From: an uncultured Xylophilus sp.
GTDB lineage: Bacteria; Pseudomonadota; Gammaproteobacteria; Burkholderiales; Burkholderiaceae_C
DNA: 52,532 nucleotides
Assembly (NCBI GenBank): GCA_913776965.1
Contig: CAJYQL010000097.1
Coordinates: 1-52,532, forward strand
Reading direction: 5' to 3'
Part shown: positions 37,376 through 47,263 of the stretch, piece by piece
Numbering within the stretch: the first letter of the stretch is position 1
Layout of the letters: the number at the start of each line of letters is the position of its first letter
Made by a program: the position numbers and the translations under genes
The notes under the pieces: model-generated
Databases searched by the model: none
Told to the model about the DNA's origin: nothing
Seen by the model: only the letters and a program-made list of their open reading frames with translations

Positions 37376-37409
37376 TTTAGTTGACAACTAAACTATTGAC
37401 GCATAGATT
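37376..37409 (+). promoter_or_regulatory. Promoter of the catabolic island with overlapping 17-bp palindromic operator
   Basis: TTTAGTTGACAACTAAA (37376-37392) is a perfect palindrome around one central base. Its middle contains TTGACA (37381-37386), a consensus -35; TAGATT (37404-37409) is a fair -10 after a 17-base spacer. GAGGG (37428-37432) is a ribosome site 9 bases before the ATG at 37442. Palindromes of this kind and place are typical for MarR repressors, and a MarR gene lies in the operon. The region is AT-rich compared with its surroundings. Confidence 0.75.
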
Positions 37410-37441
37410 GGCTGCATCTTGGCGCCCGAGGGCTGTTCACC

Positions 37442-39802
37442 ATGAAGATCGTCTGCATCGGCGGAGGCCCCGCCGGCCTGTATTTCGCGCTGCTCATGAA
37501 GCTGCAGAACCCGGCGCACGAGATCCGGGTGGTGGAGCGCAACCGGCCCTACGACACCTTCGGCTGGGGCGTGGTGTTCTCCGACCAGACGCTGGGCAAC
37601 CTGCAGGCGGCCGACCCGGTTACGGCGGCGCAGATCCTTGACGCGTTCAACCACTGGGACGACATCGAGGTGCACATCGGCGGCCACCGGGTGCGCTCGG
37701 GCGGCCACGGCTTCTGCGGCATCGGGCGCAAACGGCTGCTCAACATTTTGCAGGCACGCTGCGAGCAACTCGGCGTGCATCTGGTCTTCGAGACCGATGT
37801 ACAGGACGACACCGCCTATGCCGACGCCGACCTGATCATCGCCGCCGACGGCCTGAACAGCCGCATCCGCACCAAATACGCCGCCACCTACCAGCCCGAC
37901 ATCGACCTGCGCCTGTGCCGCTTCGTGTGGCTCGGCACGACGAAGCTGTTCGACGCCTTCACCTTCGCGTTCCAGAAGACCGAACACGGCTGGTTCCAGG
38001 CGCATGCCTACCGCTTCGACGACAAGACCTCCACCTTCATCGTCGAGGCGCCCGAGCACGTGTGGCGCGCCGTCGGCCTGGAGACGATGGAGAAGGAGGA
38101 GGCCATCGCCTTCTGCGAAAAGCTCTTCGCCGAGCAGCTCGACGGCCACCCGCTGATCTCCAACGCCGCCCACCTGCGCGGCTCGGCCCAGTGGATCCGC
38201 TTCCCGCGGGTGGTCTGCGGCCGCTGGGTGCACCACAACGGCCATGCGCCGGTGGTGCTGATGGGCGACGCGGCCCATACCGCGCATTTCTCGATCGGCT
38301 CGGGCACCAAGCTGGCGCTGGAGGATGCGATCGAGCTGGCCCGCTGCATCGGCCGCCAGCCGGGCGATCTGAGCGCCGCGTTGGCCGACTACGAGGCGGT
38401 GCGCAGCGTCGAGGTGCTGCGCATCCAGAACGCAGCGCGCAATTCGACCGAGTGGTTCGAGAACGTCGACCGCTATGCCAGCCTGCCGCCCGAGCAGTTC
38501 GCCTATTCGCTGCTGACCCGCAGCCAGCGCATCAGCCACGAGAACCTACGGCTGCGCGACAAGGGGTACGTCGAGCGCTACGAGGACTGGATCGCCGAAC
38601 GCGCCGGCCTTCCGCGCGGCACCGCGACACGCGCCACGCCGCCGATGTTCACGCCCTTCACCCTGCGCGGCGTGACGCTGAAGAACCGCGTCGTCGTGTC
38701 TCCGATGGCGCAGTACTCCTGCGTCGACGGCCTGCCCGCCGACTACCACCTGATGCACCTGGGCGCCCGCGCCATGGGCGGTGCGGGCCTGGTCTTCGCC
38801 GAGATGACCTGCCCCTCGCCCGACGCCCGCATCACGCCCGGCTGCCCCGGCCTGTGGAACGAGGCGCAGCGCGACGGCTGGAAGCGCATCGTCGATTTCG
38901 CCCATGCCCACAGCACCGCGAAGATGGCGATCCAGCTCGGCCATGCCGGCGCCAAGGGCGCCACGCGGCTGGCCTGGGACGGCATCGACCAGCCGCTGCC
39001 CGAGGCCGACCGCTGGCGGCTGCTGTCGGCTTCGCCGCAGCAGTACCTCGACGGAGTGAGCGACTGGTCGCACGCCATGACCGCCGCGGACATGGACCGC
39101 GTCCTGCGCGACTTCGTGCAGTCCACCCGCTGGGCCGACGAGGCCGGCTTCGACTGGCTGGAATTCCACTGCGCGCACGGCTACCTGTTCAGCAGCTTCA
39201 TCTCGCCGCTGACCAACCAGCGCACCGACGAGTACGGGGGATCGCTGGAAAACCGGCTGCGCTATCCGCTGGAGGTATTCACCGCGATGCGTGCCGCCTG
39301 GCCCGAACACAAGCCGATGTCGGTCCGGATCTCGGCGCACGACTGGGTCGCGGGCGGCATCACGCCCGACGACGCGGTGGAGATCGCGCGGGCCTTCAAG
39401 GCCGCCGGTGCCGACATGATCGACTGCTCGTCGGGCCAGGTCAGCAAGAAGGAGAAGCCGGTCTACGGCCGGATGTTCCAAACGCCGTTCTCCGACCGGG
39501 TGCGCAACGAGGCCGGCATTGCCACCATCGCGGTCGGCGCCATCTCGGAAGCCGACCATGTCAACAGCATCGTCGCGGCCGGCCGGGCCGACCTGTGCGC
39601 GGTGGCGCGGCCGCACTTGGCCAATCCGGCGTGGACGCTGAACGAGGCGGCGCGTATCGGGTATTTCGACGTGGCCTGGCCCAAGCAGTACCAGGCCGGC
39701 AAGGTGCAGCTGGAGCGCAACCTGGAGCGGGAGCGCGCCCAGGCCGCGCAGGCCTCGGCGATGACACCGGCGCAGCGAGCCCGCGAAGCGGAGGCCGGCT
39801 GA
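37442..39802 (+). CDS. Bifunctional 2-aminobenzoyl-CoA (anthraniloyl-CoA)/salicylyl-CoA monooxygenase-reductase
   Basis: A 786-residue fusion. The N-terminal half (1-about 385) is a class A flavin monooxygenase: FAD loop [15 protein letters not shown], the ADG motif in [13 protein letters not shown] and the GD motif [14 protein letters not shown]. The C-terminal half (about 400-770) is an old-yellow-enzyme reductase: [30 protein letters not shown], and [18 protein letters not shown]. This domain pair is that of 2-aminobenzoyl-CoA monooxygenase/reductase of Azoarcus evansii (EC 1.14.13.40), which hydroxylates and then reduces the CoA-bound ring without ring-cleaving dioxygenases. Related proteins are also named salicylyl-CoA 5-hydroxylase. 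It is the first gene behind the palindromic promoter, and the SDR gene overlaps its stop. Substrate (amino versus hydroxy) cannot be fixed from sequence; the RidA and formamidase-like genes favour anthranilate. Confidence 0.88.
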   Translation: MKIVCIGGGPAGLYFALLMKLQNPAHEIRVVERNRPYDTFGWGVVFSDQTLGNLQAADPVTAAQILDAFNHWDDIEVHIGGHRVRSGGHGFCGIGRKRLLNILQARCEQLGVHLVFETDVQDDTAYADADLIIAADGLNSRIRTKYAATYQPDIDLRLCRFVWLGTTKLFDAFTFAFQKTEHGWFQAHAYRFDDKTSTFIVEAPEHVWRAVGLETMEKEEAIAFCEKLFAEQLDGHPLISNAAHLRGSAQWIRFPRVVCGRWVHHNGHAPVVLMGDAAHTAHFSIGSGTKLALEDAIELARCIGRQPGDLSAALADYEAVRSVEVLRIQNAARNSTEWFENVDRYASLPPEQFAYSLLTRSQRISHENLRLRDKGYVERYEDWIAERAGLPRGTATRATPPMFTPFTLRGVTLKNRVVVSPMAQYSCVDGLPADYHLMHLGARAMGGAGLVFAEMTCPSPDARITPGCPGLWNEAQRDGWKRIVDFAHAHSTAKMAIQLGHAGAKGATRLAWDGIDQPLPEADRWRLLSASPQQYLDGVSDWSHAMTAADMDRVLRDFVQSTRWADEAGFDWLEFHCAHGYLFSSFISPLTNQRTDEYGGSLENRLRYPLEVFTAMRAAWPEHKPMSVRISAHDWVAGGITPDDAVEIARAFKAAGADMIDCSSGQVSKKEKPVYGRMFQTPFSDRVRNEAGIATIAVGAISEADHVNSIVAAGRADLCAVARPHLANPAWTLNEAARIGYFDVAWPKQYQAGKVQLERNLERERAQAAQASAMTPAQRAREAEAG

Positions 39803-40578
39803 TGGGGGCGTCGCTGCAGGGCCGCCACGCGGTCGTCACCGGCGCGGGACGGGGCATCGGCGCGGCGATCGCCGAGCGCCTAGCGGCCGAGGGCGCGGTG
39901 CTCACGCTGCTGGGCCGCAACCTCGACACGCTGCAGGCGCTGGCCGCGCGGCTGCCGGCGTCGGCTCGGGCGCTGCCGGTGGCCTGCGACATCACCTCGG
40001 ACGCGAGCGTGACGGAGGCCTTCGCTGCGGCGCGGGCCGCGTCCGGACCGGTCGCGGTGCTCGTCAACAACGCCGGCCAGGCCGAGAGCGCGCCCTTCCA
40101 CCGGATCGACGCCGACCACTGGCAGCGCATGCTGGAGGTGAACCTCACCGGCACCTTCCGCTGCATCCAGGCGGCGCTGCCGGACCTGCTCGCGGCCGGG
40201 GCGGGCCGCATCGTCAACGTCGCGAGCACCGCCGGGCTGCGCGGCTACGCCTATGTGGCGGCCTATGCCGCGGCAAAGCACGGCGTGGTCGGCCTGACCC
40301 GCTCGCTGGCGCTGGAACTGGCCGCCAAGGGCATCACCGTCAACGCGGTCTGCCCGGGCTACACCGACACCGACATCGTCCGCGACAGCGTGGCGCGCAT
40401 CGTCGCCAAGACCGGCCGTAGCGCCGAGGCGGCGCAGGCCGAGTTCGTTCGCGGCAACCCGCAGCGCCGGCTGGTCGCGCCGGCCGAAGTGGCCGACACG
40501 GTCGCTTGGCTCTGCGGCGACGGCGCGGCGGCGGTCACCGGACAGGCGATCTCGGTCTCCGGCGGCGAGGTGATGTGA
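39802..40578 (+). CDS. SDR family oxidoreductase, probable hydroxyacyl-CoA dehydrogenase
   Basis: A 258-residue short-chain dehydrogenase. NAD(P) motif VTGAGRGIGAAIAERL (TGxxxGIG), NNAG in VLVNNAGQAES, catalytic Ser in VNVASTAG and YxxxK in YAAAKHG. C-terminal PGYTDTDIV and the last strand ITVSGGEVM-like (ISVSGGEVM) are standard. The gene overlaps the monooxygenase/reductase stop, so the two are made together. In the pathway it would oxidise a hydroxy group formed after hydration of the reduced ring-CoA; this is inferred from the neighbours. The residue after the second strand (GRN) hints at NADP or NAD equally. Confidence 0.88.
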   Translation: MGASLQGRHAVVTGAGRGIGAAIAERLAAEGAVLTLLGRNLDTLQALAARLPASARALPVACDITSDASVTEAFAAARAASGPVAVLVNNAGQAESAPFHRIDADHWQRMLEVNLTGTFRCIQAALPDLLAAGAGRIVNVASTAGLRGYAYVAAYAAAKHGVVGLTRSLALELAAKGITVNAVCPGYTDTDIVRDSVARIVAKTGRSAEAAQAEFVRGNPQRRLVAPAEVADTVAWLCGDGAAAVTGQAISVSGGEVM

Positions 40579-40579
40579 C

Positions 40580-41218
40580 ATGGGCCGCCCCGTTCCGCTC
40601 GTACTTGCCTCCGTTCCCGCGCCGGTCCTCGACGACGACCGCATCGGGCACGAGGCCCGGGCCGTCGCAGGCGACCACATCGACCTGAAGATCTGGCTGC
40701 GCCTGCTGGCCTGCAGCACCCAGATCGAGCAGCAGATCCGCCAGCGGCTGCGCACCCGCTTCGGCACCACGCTCGCGCGCTTCGACTACCTGGCGCAGCT
40801 GCAGCGCCACCCGGACGGCCTGCGCATGAACGCGCTGTCGCGCTACCTGATGGTGACCGGCGGCAACATCACCGGCCTGACCGACCAACTGGCCAAGGAA
40901 GGCTTGGTCGAGCGGGTCGATGATCCGGAGGACCGGCGTTCCTGGCGGGTGACGCTCACCGCCCGCGGCTGCACCGAATTCGCCGCGATGGCCACCGAGC
41001 ACGAGGGCTGGCTCGCCGGCATGTTCGCGGAGCTGGCGCTGGCCGACAAGGAAACGCTGTACGACCAACTCGGCCGGCTGCGCGTGCTGCTGGCCCGCCA
41101 CGAAACCGCGCACGACGCCGCGCCCGACCACCCTGACGCCGCGCCGCCCGCCGCTGACGCGCCGGCGCCGCGCGCCGCTCGCAAGACCCCGACCCCCCGC
41201 AGGAGACCCGCCCCGTGA
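40580..41218 (+). CDS. MarR family transcriptional regulator
   Basis: A 212-residue protein with a MarR winged helix. The core (about residues 35-165) includes [16 protein letters not shown], recognition region [20 protein letters not shown], and the wing [15 protein letters not shown]. Both ends are extended; the last 45 residues are Ala/Pro/Arg-rich. MarR proteins are usually ligand-released repressors of their own catabolic operons; here the likely ligand is the aromatic acid or its CoA ester. The perfect palindrome at 37376-37392 is the obvious candidate target, with 43389-43412 a second possibility. The gene lies inside the operon, and its stop overlaps the crotonase GTG. Confidence 0.9.
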   Translation: MGRPVPLVLASVPAPVLDDDRIGHEARAVAGDHIDLKIWLRLLACSTQIEQQIRQRLRTRFGTTLARFDYLAQLQRHPDGLRMNALSRYLMVTGGNITGLTDQLAKEGLVERVDDPEDRRSWRVTLTARGCTEFAAMATEHEGWLAGMFAELALADKETLYDQLGRLRVLLARHETAHDAAPDHPDAAPPAADAPAPRAARKTPTPRRRPAP

Positions 41219-42069
41219 CCGCATCCGCCATCGATCCCGCACTGCTCGCCGGCAACCGCCAGGCCCTCGCCGGCTACCAGGCGACCCATTTCCTCTGGAG
41301 CGTGGCCGACGGTGTCGGCACCATCACCCTCAACCGGCCCGAGCGCAAGAACCCGCTCACCTTCGATTCGTACGCCGAACTGCGCGACCTGTTCCACCGC
41401 CTGCGGCAGGCGACCGACGTGCATGCGGTGGTGCTGCAGGGCGCCGGCGGCAACTTCTGCTCGGGCGGCGACGTGCACGAGATCATCGGCCCGCTGGTGC
41501 AGCTGAAGGCGCCCGAGCTGCTGCTGTTCACCCGCATGACCGGTGCGCTGGTGTCGGAGATGCGGCACTGCCCGCAGCCGATCGTCGCGGCCATCGACGG
41601 CGTCTGCGCCGGGGCCGGCGCGATCATGGCGATGGCGTCGGACCTGCGGCTCGGCACTACGCGCAGCAAGACCGCCTTCCTGTTCAACCGCGTCGGCCTG
41701 GCCGGCTGCGACATGGGCGCCTGCGCGATCCTGCCGCGCATAGTCGGCCAGGGCCGGGCGTCGGAGCTGCTCTACACCGGCCGCGCGCTGCCGGGCGACG
41801 AGGCCGAGCGCTGGGGCTTTCTGAACCGCCTGTGCGAGCCCGACGCGCTGGCCGCCGAGGCGCAGAAGCTGGCGCAGGACATCGCCGCCGGCCCGACCTT
41901 CGCCAACGGCATCACCAAGACGATGCTGCACCAGGAATGGGCGATGACGGTGGACCAAGCGATCGAGGCCGAGGCCCAGGCCCAGGCGCTCTGCATGCTG
42001 ACCGGCGACTTCGACCGCGCCTACCGCGCCTTCGTGGACAAGCGGCGGCCGGTGTTCGAAGGTAACTGA
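41215..42069 (+). CDS. Enoyl-CoA hydratase/isomerase (crotonase) family protein lacking the usual Glu pair
   Basis: A 284-residue crotonase-fold protein. The oxyanion-hole segments are visible: [15 protein letters not shown] and [17 protein letters not shown]. By eye alignment with enoyl-CoA hydratase, the two catalytic glutamates (E144 and E164 of the rat enzyme) are replaced, in GAIMAM and in [10 protein letters not shown]; an Asp in GCDMGAC may serve instead, as in other crotonases with SGCDxG. The reaction could therefore be hydration, isomerisation or ring hydrolysis of a cyclic CoA intermediate. GTG 41215 overlaps the marR stop. A family 1 repeat follows before the acyl-CoA dehydrogenase. 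Confidence 0.87.
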   Translation: MTASAIDPALLAGNRQALAGYQATHFLWSVADGVGTITLNRPERKNPLTFDSYAELRDLFHRLRQATDVHAVVLQGAGGNFCSGGDVHEIIGPLVQLKAPELLLFTRMTGALVSEMRHCPQPIVAAIDGVCAGAGAIMAMASDLRLGTTRSKTAFLFNRVGLAGCDMGACAILPRIVGQGRASELLYTGRALPGDEAERWGFLNRLCEPDALAAEAQKLAQDIAAGPTFANGITKTMLHQEWAMTVDQAIEAEAQAQALCMLTGDFDRAYRAFVDKRRPVFEGN

Positions 42070-42086
42070 CGGCCCCCGCTGCGCGT

Positions 42087-42144
42087 TTGCTCACTTTTCG
42101 ATAGCTGACTGCGCAGGTGCAGCGGGCGCAGAAGCACGATTTTC
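42087..42144 (+). repeat. Two-hairpin repeat, family 1, copy G (inside catabolic operon)
   Basis: Located in the 114-base gap between the crotonase and acyl-CoA dehydrogenase genes. Bases 42108-42130 are identical to 30894-30916 (copy F). TTTTCGATAGC and GATTTT at the ends also match other copies. It shows that the element also lies within the accessory region. Confidence 0.8.
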
Positions 42145-42183
42145 ATCATAAAGCCGGCTTCCGGCCGGCCACGGAGACACCCG

Positions 42184-43368
<1,185 letters not shown>

Positions 43369-43388
43369 GGTGATCCCGCTGGCCTGCC

Positions 43389-43412
43389 AATTGCTTTAAG
43401 CCTAAAGTAATT
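43389..43412. promoter_or_regulatory. 24-bp palindrome before the CoA ligase gene
   Basis: AATTGCTTTA and TAAAGTAATT form 10-base arms with one mismatch around AGCC. It lies in an AT-rich island 40 bases before the ligase ATG, without a T-run, so an operator is more likely than a terminator. It differs from the palindrome at 37376 except for the TTTA/TAAA halves, so a second binding protein or a diverged MarR site is possible. Confidence 0.5.
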
Positions 43413-43451
43413 CCCGGTTCCGACCGCTTCGCACCAAAAGGGGTTTTTCGC

Positions 43452-45137
43452 ATGGCCAGCGCGCACATCGACACCTTCGCCCGTGACCGGCTGCCGCCGC
43501 TCGAGGCGCAGCCCGTCTACCGCTTCGACCTGCCCGAACTGCAGTTCCCGGCGCAGCTGAACTGCGCGACCGAACTGCTCGACCGTGCGGTCGCCGACGG
43601 CCGCGGCGACCGGCTCTGCATCCAGGGGGCCGGCGTGCGCTGGACCTATGCCGACCTGCAGGCGCAGGCCAATCGGATCGCGAACGTGCTGGTGCACGAC
43701 ATGGGTCTGGTGCCCGGCAACCGGGTGCTGCTGCGGGCGCCGAACACGCCGATGCTGGCGGCCTGCTGGTTCGCGGTGATGAAGGCGGGCGGCATCGCGG
43801 TGGCGACCATGCCGCTGCTGCGCGCCAAGGAACTGCAGGCGATCGTCGACAAGGCGCAGGTCACCCATGCGCTGTGCGACTTGCGCCTGGCCGACGAGCT
43901 GCGCACTGCGGCCGAGGCCTGCCCGGTGCTGCGGCAGGTTCGCCATTTCCACGACCCGTCGGCGAACGGCCTGGAGGCGGCGATGGCCGCGCAGCCGGCG
44001 CAGTTCGACACGGTCGACACCGCCGCCGACGACACCTGCATCCTCGCCTTCACCTCCGGCACCACCGGCGTGCCGAAGGCGACGATGCACTTCCACCGCG
44101 ACGTGATGGCGATCTGCGCTTGCTGGCCGCGCCATGTGCTGCGCGCCCACGAGGACGATGTCTTCATCGGCAGCCCGCCGATGGCCTTCACCTTCGGACT
44201 CGGCGGGCTGCTGCTGTTCCCGATGGCGATCGGCGCGTCCACCGTGCTGCTGGAGAAGGCCTCGCCCGCGCAGCTGATCGACGGCATCCGCGACTACGGC
44301 GCGACGGTGCTGTTCACCGCCCCGACCTCCTACCGCACGATGGCGGCCGACGGCGAAGCGCTGCGCGCCGGCACGCTGCGCCGCTGCGTGTCCGCCGGCG
44401 AAGCGCTGCCGGCCGCGACCCGCGCGCTGTGGAAAGAGGCGACCGGCATCGAACTGATCGACGGCATCGGCGCGACCGAGCTGCTGCACATCTTCATCTC
44501 GGCCGACGAGGCCCATGCCCGCCCGGGCGCCACCGGTGTGGCGGTGCCCGGCTACCGCGCCCGGATCGTCGATGCCGAGGGCCGGGCGCTGCCGCCCAAC
44601 ACCGTCGGCCGGCTCGCGGTGCAGGGCCCGACCGGCTGCCGCTACCTGGACGATGCGCGCCAGGCGCAGTACGTGCAGGACGGCTGGAACCTGACCGGCG
44701 ACGCCTACCGGATGGACGAGGACGGCTACTTCCACTACCAGTCGCGCACCGACGACATGATCATCTCGGCCGGCTACAACATCGCCGCGCCGGAAGTGGA
44801 GGAGGCGCTGCTGCAGCATCCGGCGGTGGCCGAATGCGGCGTCATCGGCGTGCCCGACGAGGAGCGCGGCCAGATCGTCAAGGCCTTCGTCGTCCTGCGC
44901 CCCGGCCATGCCGGCGAGGACGCGACCGCCCGCCTGCTGCAAGACTTCGTCAAGCAGACCGTGGCTCCGTACAAATACCCCCGTGCCATCGCCTTCGTGG
45001 CCGGTCTGCCGCGCACCGAAACAGGCAAACTCCAGCGCTTCCGCCTGGGCCGCGACGACACGGCCCCGGCACCGATTCCCGCCACCGCCGTGTCCGGCAT
45101 CGCCTCCCGCTCCACCGACAGAAAGGTCGCACCATGA
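43452..45137 (+). CDS. Aryl-CoA ligase, probable 2-aminobenzoate:CoA ligase
   Basis: A 561-residue ANL-family ligase that would activate the imported aromatic acid with ATP and CoA. Core motifs: P-loop FTSGTTGVPKATMHFH (about residue 200), GIGATELLHIF, TGDAYRMDEDGYF, and the hinge RTDDMIISAGYN. The adenylation lysine is in RTETGKLQRF near residue 525. The N-terminus (SAHIDTFARDRLPP) resembles, from memory, 2-aminobenzoate:CoA ligases of the benzoate:CoA ligase group (abmG of Azoarcus evansii). AAGGGG lies 8 bases before ATG 43452. The stop overlaps the binding-protein gene by 4 bases, tying activation to uptake. Confidence 0.88.
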   Translation: MASAHIDTFARDRLPPLEAQPVYRFDLPELQFPAQLNCATELLDRAVADGRGDRLCIQGAGVRWTYADLQAQANRIANVLVHDMGLVPGNRVLLRAPNTPMLAACWFAVMKAGGIAVATMPLLRAKELQAIVDKAQVTHALCDLRLADELRTAAEACPVLRQVRHFHDPSANGLEAAMAAQPAQFDTVDTAADDTCILAFTSGTTGVPKATMHFHRDVMAICACWPRHVLRAHEDDVFIGSPPMAFTFGLGGLLLFPMAIGASTVLLEKASPAQLIDGIRDYGATVLFTAPTSYRTMAADGEALRAGTLRRCVSAGEALPAATRALWKEATGIELIDGIGATELLHIFISADEAHARPGATGVAVPGYRARIVDAEGRALPPNTVGRLAVQGPTGCRYLDDARQAQYVQDGWNLTGDAYRMDEDGYFHYQSRTDDMIISAGYNIAAPEVEEALLQHPAVAECGVIGVPDEERGQIVKAFVVLRPGHAGEDATARLLQDFVKQTVAPYKYPRAIAFVAGLPRTETGKLQRFRLGRDDTAPAPIPATAVSGIASRSTDRKVAP

Positions 45138-46324
45138 AGTCCGTTTCCGCATCGTCGCTCAAGCCCCTCGCCGCCGCTGTTCTCGCAGCGCTCGCCCTGT
45201 CCGCCCAGGCCGCGGACGCGGTCAAGGTCGGGCTGCTCAGCACGCTTTCCGGCCCGGGCGCCGGGCTGGGCATCGACATCCGCGACGGCTTCCAGCTGGC
45301 GATGAAGCACGGCGGCGGCAAGCTCGGCGGCCTGCCCGCCGAGGTGGTGGTGGCCGACGACCAGCAGAGCCCCGACGTGGCCCGCCAGACCGCCGACCGG
45401 CTGATCAAGCGCGACAAGGTCGACTTCATGACCGGCGTGGTGTTCTCCAACGTGATGCTCGCCGTCGGCGCGCCGACGTTCGCCTCCAAGACCTTCTACA
45501 TCAGCGCCAACGCCGGCCCGTCGCAGTACGCGGGCGAGCAGTGCAACCCCTACTTCTTCAGCGCCAGCTACCAGAACGACAACCTGCACGAGGCGGTCGG
45601 CAAGACGGTGACCGACAAGGGCTTCAAGCGCGTTGCGCTGCTGGCGCCCAACTATCCCGCCGGCAAGGACGCGCTGGCCGGCTTCAAGCGCTTCTACAAG
45701 GGCGAGGTGCTGATGGAGGCGTACACGCCGCTCAACCAGCTCGACTACGGCGCCGAGATCGCCAAGATGCGCGCTGCCAAGCCGGATGCGGTCTACATCT
45801 TCCTGCCGGGCGGCCTGGGCATCAACTTCATCAAGCAGTTCGTCGGCTCCGGCCTCTCGAAGGACATGACCCTTTTCGGCCCGGGCTTCTCGGCCGACGA
45901 GGACGTGATCAAGGCGGTCGGCGAGCCGATGCTCGGCATGTTCAACAGCTCGCTCTGGGCGCACGACCTGGACAACGCCGCCAACAAGAAATTCGTCGCC
46001 GACTTCCAGAAAGAATACGGCCGGCTGCCGTCGCTCTATGCAGCGCAGGGCTACGACGCGGCCCGGCTGATCGACGGCGCGGTGCGCGACGTGAAAGGCA
46101 GGATCGAGGACAAGGCTGCCGTCCGCAAGGCGCTGGAGGCGGCGCGCTTCGAGTCGGTGCGCGGACCGTTCAAGTTCAACACCAACCATTTCCCGATCCA
46201 GGATTACTACCTGCGCGTGATCACCAAGGACAGCCAGGGCCGGGTCACCAACCGCACGCTCGGCACCGTGTTCAAGAACCATGCGGACGCCTACGTCGGC
46301 GCCTGCAAGATGCCGGCGGCCTGA
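45134..46324 (+). CDS. ABC transporter substrate-binding protein (branched-chain amino acid/aromatic acid type)
   Basis: A 396-residue periplasmic type 1 binding protein of the LivK family. The signal peptide (MKSVSASSLKPLAAAVLAAL..., cleavage after SAQA) is followed by VKVGLLSTLSGPGAGLGIDI and a Leu/Ile/Val-binding fold. Members of this family carried in aromatic-acid gene clusters bind aromatic acids and not amino acids. It is co-transcribed with two permeases and two ATPases downstream and overlaps the ligase upstream, so its ligand is most likely the ligase substrate. Confidence 0.93.
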   Translation: MKSVSASSLKPLAAAVLAALALSAQAADAVKVGLLSTLSGPGAGLGIDIRDGFQLAMKHGGGKLGGLPAEVVVADDQQSPDVARQTADRLIKRDKVDFMTGVVFSNVMLAVGAPTFASKTFYISANAGPSQYAGEQCNPYFFSASYQNDNLHEAVGKTVTDKGFKRVALLAPNYPAGKDALAGFKRFYKGEVLMEAYTPLNQLDYGAEIAKMRAAKPDAVYIFLPGGLGINFIKQFVGSGLSKDMTLFGPGFSADEDVIKAVGEPMLGMFNSSLWAHDLDNAANKKFVADFQKEYGRLPSLYAAQGYDAARLIDGAVRDVKGRIEDKAAVRKALEAARFESVRGPFKFNTNHFPIQDYYLRVITKDSQGRVTNRTLGTVFKNHADAYVGACKMPAA

Positions 46325-46329
46325 CGCGC

Positions 46330-47250
46330 ATGAGCGGCGTGCTGGTTCTGGAGCAGTCCCTGAACGGGCTGCAGTTCGGGCTGATGCTGTTCCTGCTGGC
46401 CGCCGGCCTGACGCTGGTGTTCGGCATCATGGACATGATCAACCTGGCGCACGGCTCGCTCTACATGGTGGGCGCCTACCTGATCGCCACCGCGGCCGCC
46501 GCTTCGGGCTCCTTCTGGATCGGCCTGGGCGCGGGTGTCGTCGGCACCGCGCTCGTCGGCATGCTGCTGGAGGTGACCGTGCTGCGCCGCCTCTACAAGC
46601 GCGACCACCTGTCGCAGGTGCTCGGCACCTTCGCGATCCTGCTGATGGCCAACGAGGGCGTGCGCATGATCTGGGGCTCGCAGCCGGTTGCGCTCAACCC
46701 GCCGGCCAGCCTGTCGGGCCCGATCGAGCTGCTGCCGGGCTTCTCCTATCCGGCCTATCGGCTGCTGATCATCGGCGTGGGTCTGGCGGTGGCGGCGCTG
46801 CTCTACGTGCTGGTCACGCGCACCCGCATCGGCATGCAGGTGCGCGCCGGCGCCTCCAACCGCGAGATGGCGCTGGCGATGGGCACCAACGTGCAGCGGC
46901 TCTTCACCGCGGTGTTCGGCCTGGGCGCGGCGCTCTGCGCGGCGGCCGGCGGCATGCTCGGGCCGCTGCTGGCGGTGCAGGTGGGCATGGGCGAGAGCAT
47001 CCTGATCCTCGCCTTCGTGGTGATCGTGATTGGCGGCATCGGCTCGATCCGCGGCGCGCTTTTCGGCGCACTGCTGGTCGGCGTGGTGGACACCGCCGGC
47101 CGCACGCTGATACCGCTGGCCTTCGGCGCCTGGCTGGGGCCGGAGGCGGCCGGCAGCGCCGGGCCGGCGGTGGCATCGATCCTGATCTACCTGCTGATGG
47201 CCGCGGTGCTGTTCTGGAAACCGCGCGGGCTGTTCCCGGCGCACGGATGA
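46330..47250 (+). CDS. ABC transporter permease, LivH type
   Basis: A 306-residue inner membrane permease with about eight hydrophobic segments. LNGLQFGLMLFLLAAGLTLV and NLAHGSLYMVGAYL at the N-terminus are LivH signatures, and the EAA-like loop is around RAGASNREMALAMGTN. It starts 5 bases after the binding-protein stop. Confidence 0.94.
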   Translation: MSGVLVLEQSLNGLQFGLMLFLLAAGLTLVFGIMDMINLAHGSLYMVGAYLIATAAAASGSFWIGLGAGVVGTALVGMLLEVTVLRRLYKRDHLSQVLGTFAILLMANEGVRMIWGSQPVALNPPASLSGPIELLPGFSYPAYRLLIIGVGLAVAALLYVLVTRTRIGMQVRAGASNREMALAMGTNVQRLFTAVFGLGAALCAAAGGMLGPLLAVQVGMGESILILAFVVIVIGGIGSIRGALFGALLVGVVDTAGRTLIPLAFGAWLGPEAAGSAGPAVASILIYLLMAAVLFWKPRGLFPAHG

Positions 47251-47263
47251 AGGGCCCGACCGC

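Noticed and set aside
37396-37401. Second TTGACG as an alternative -35 of the island promoter
   Set aside because: No matching -10 is found 16-18 bases downstream, whereas TTGACA at 37381 has one.
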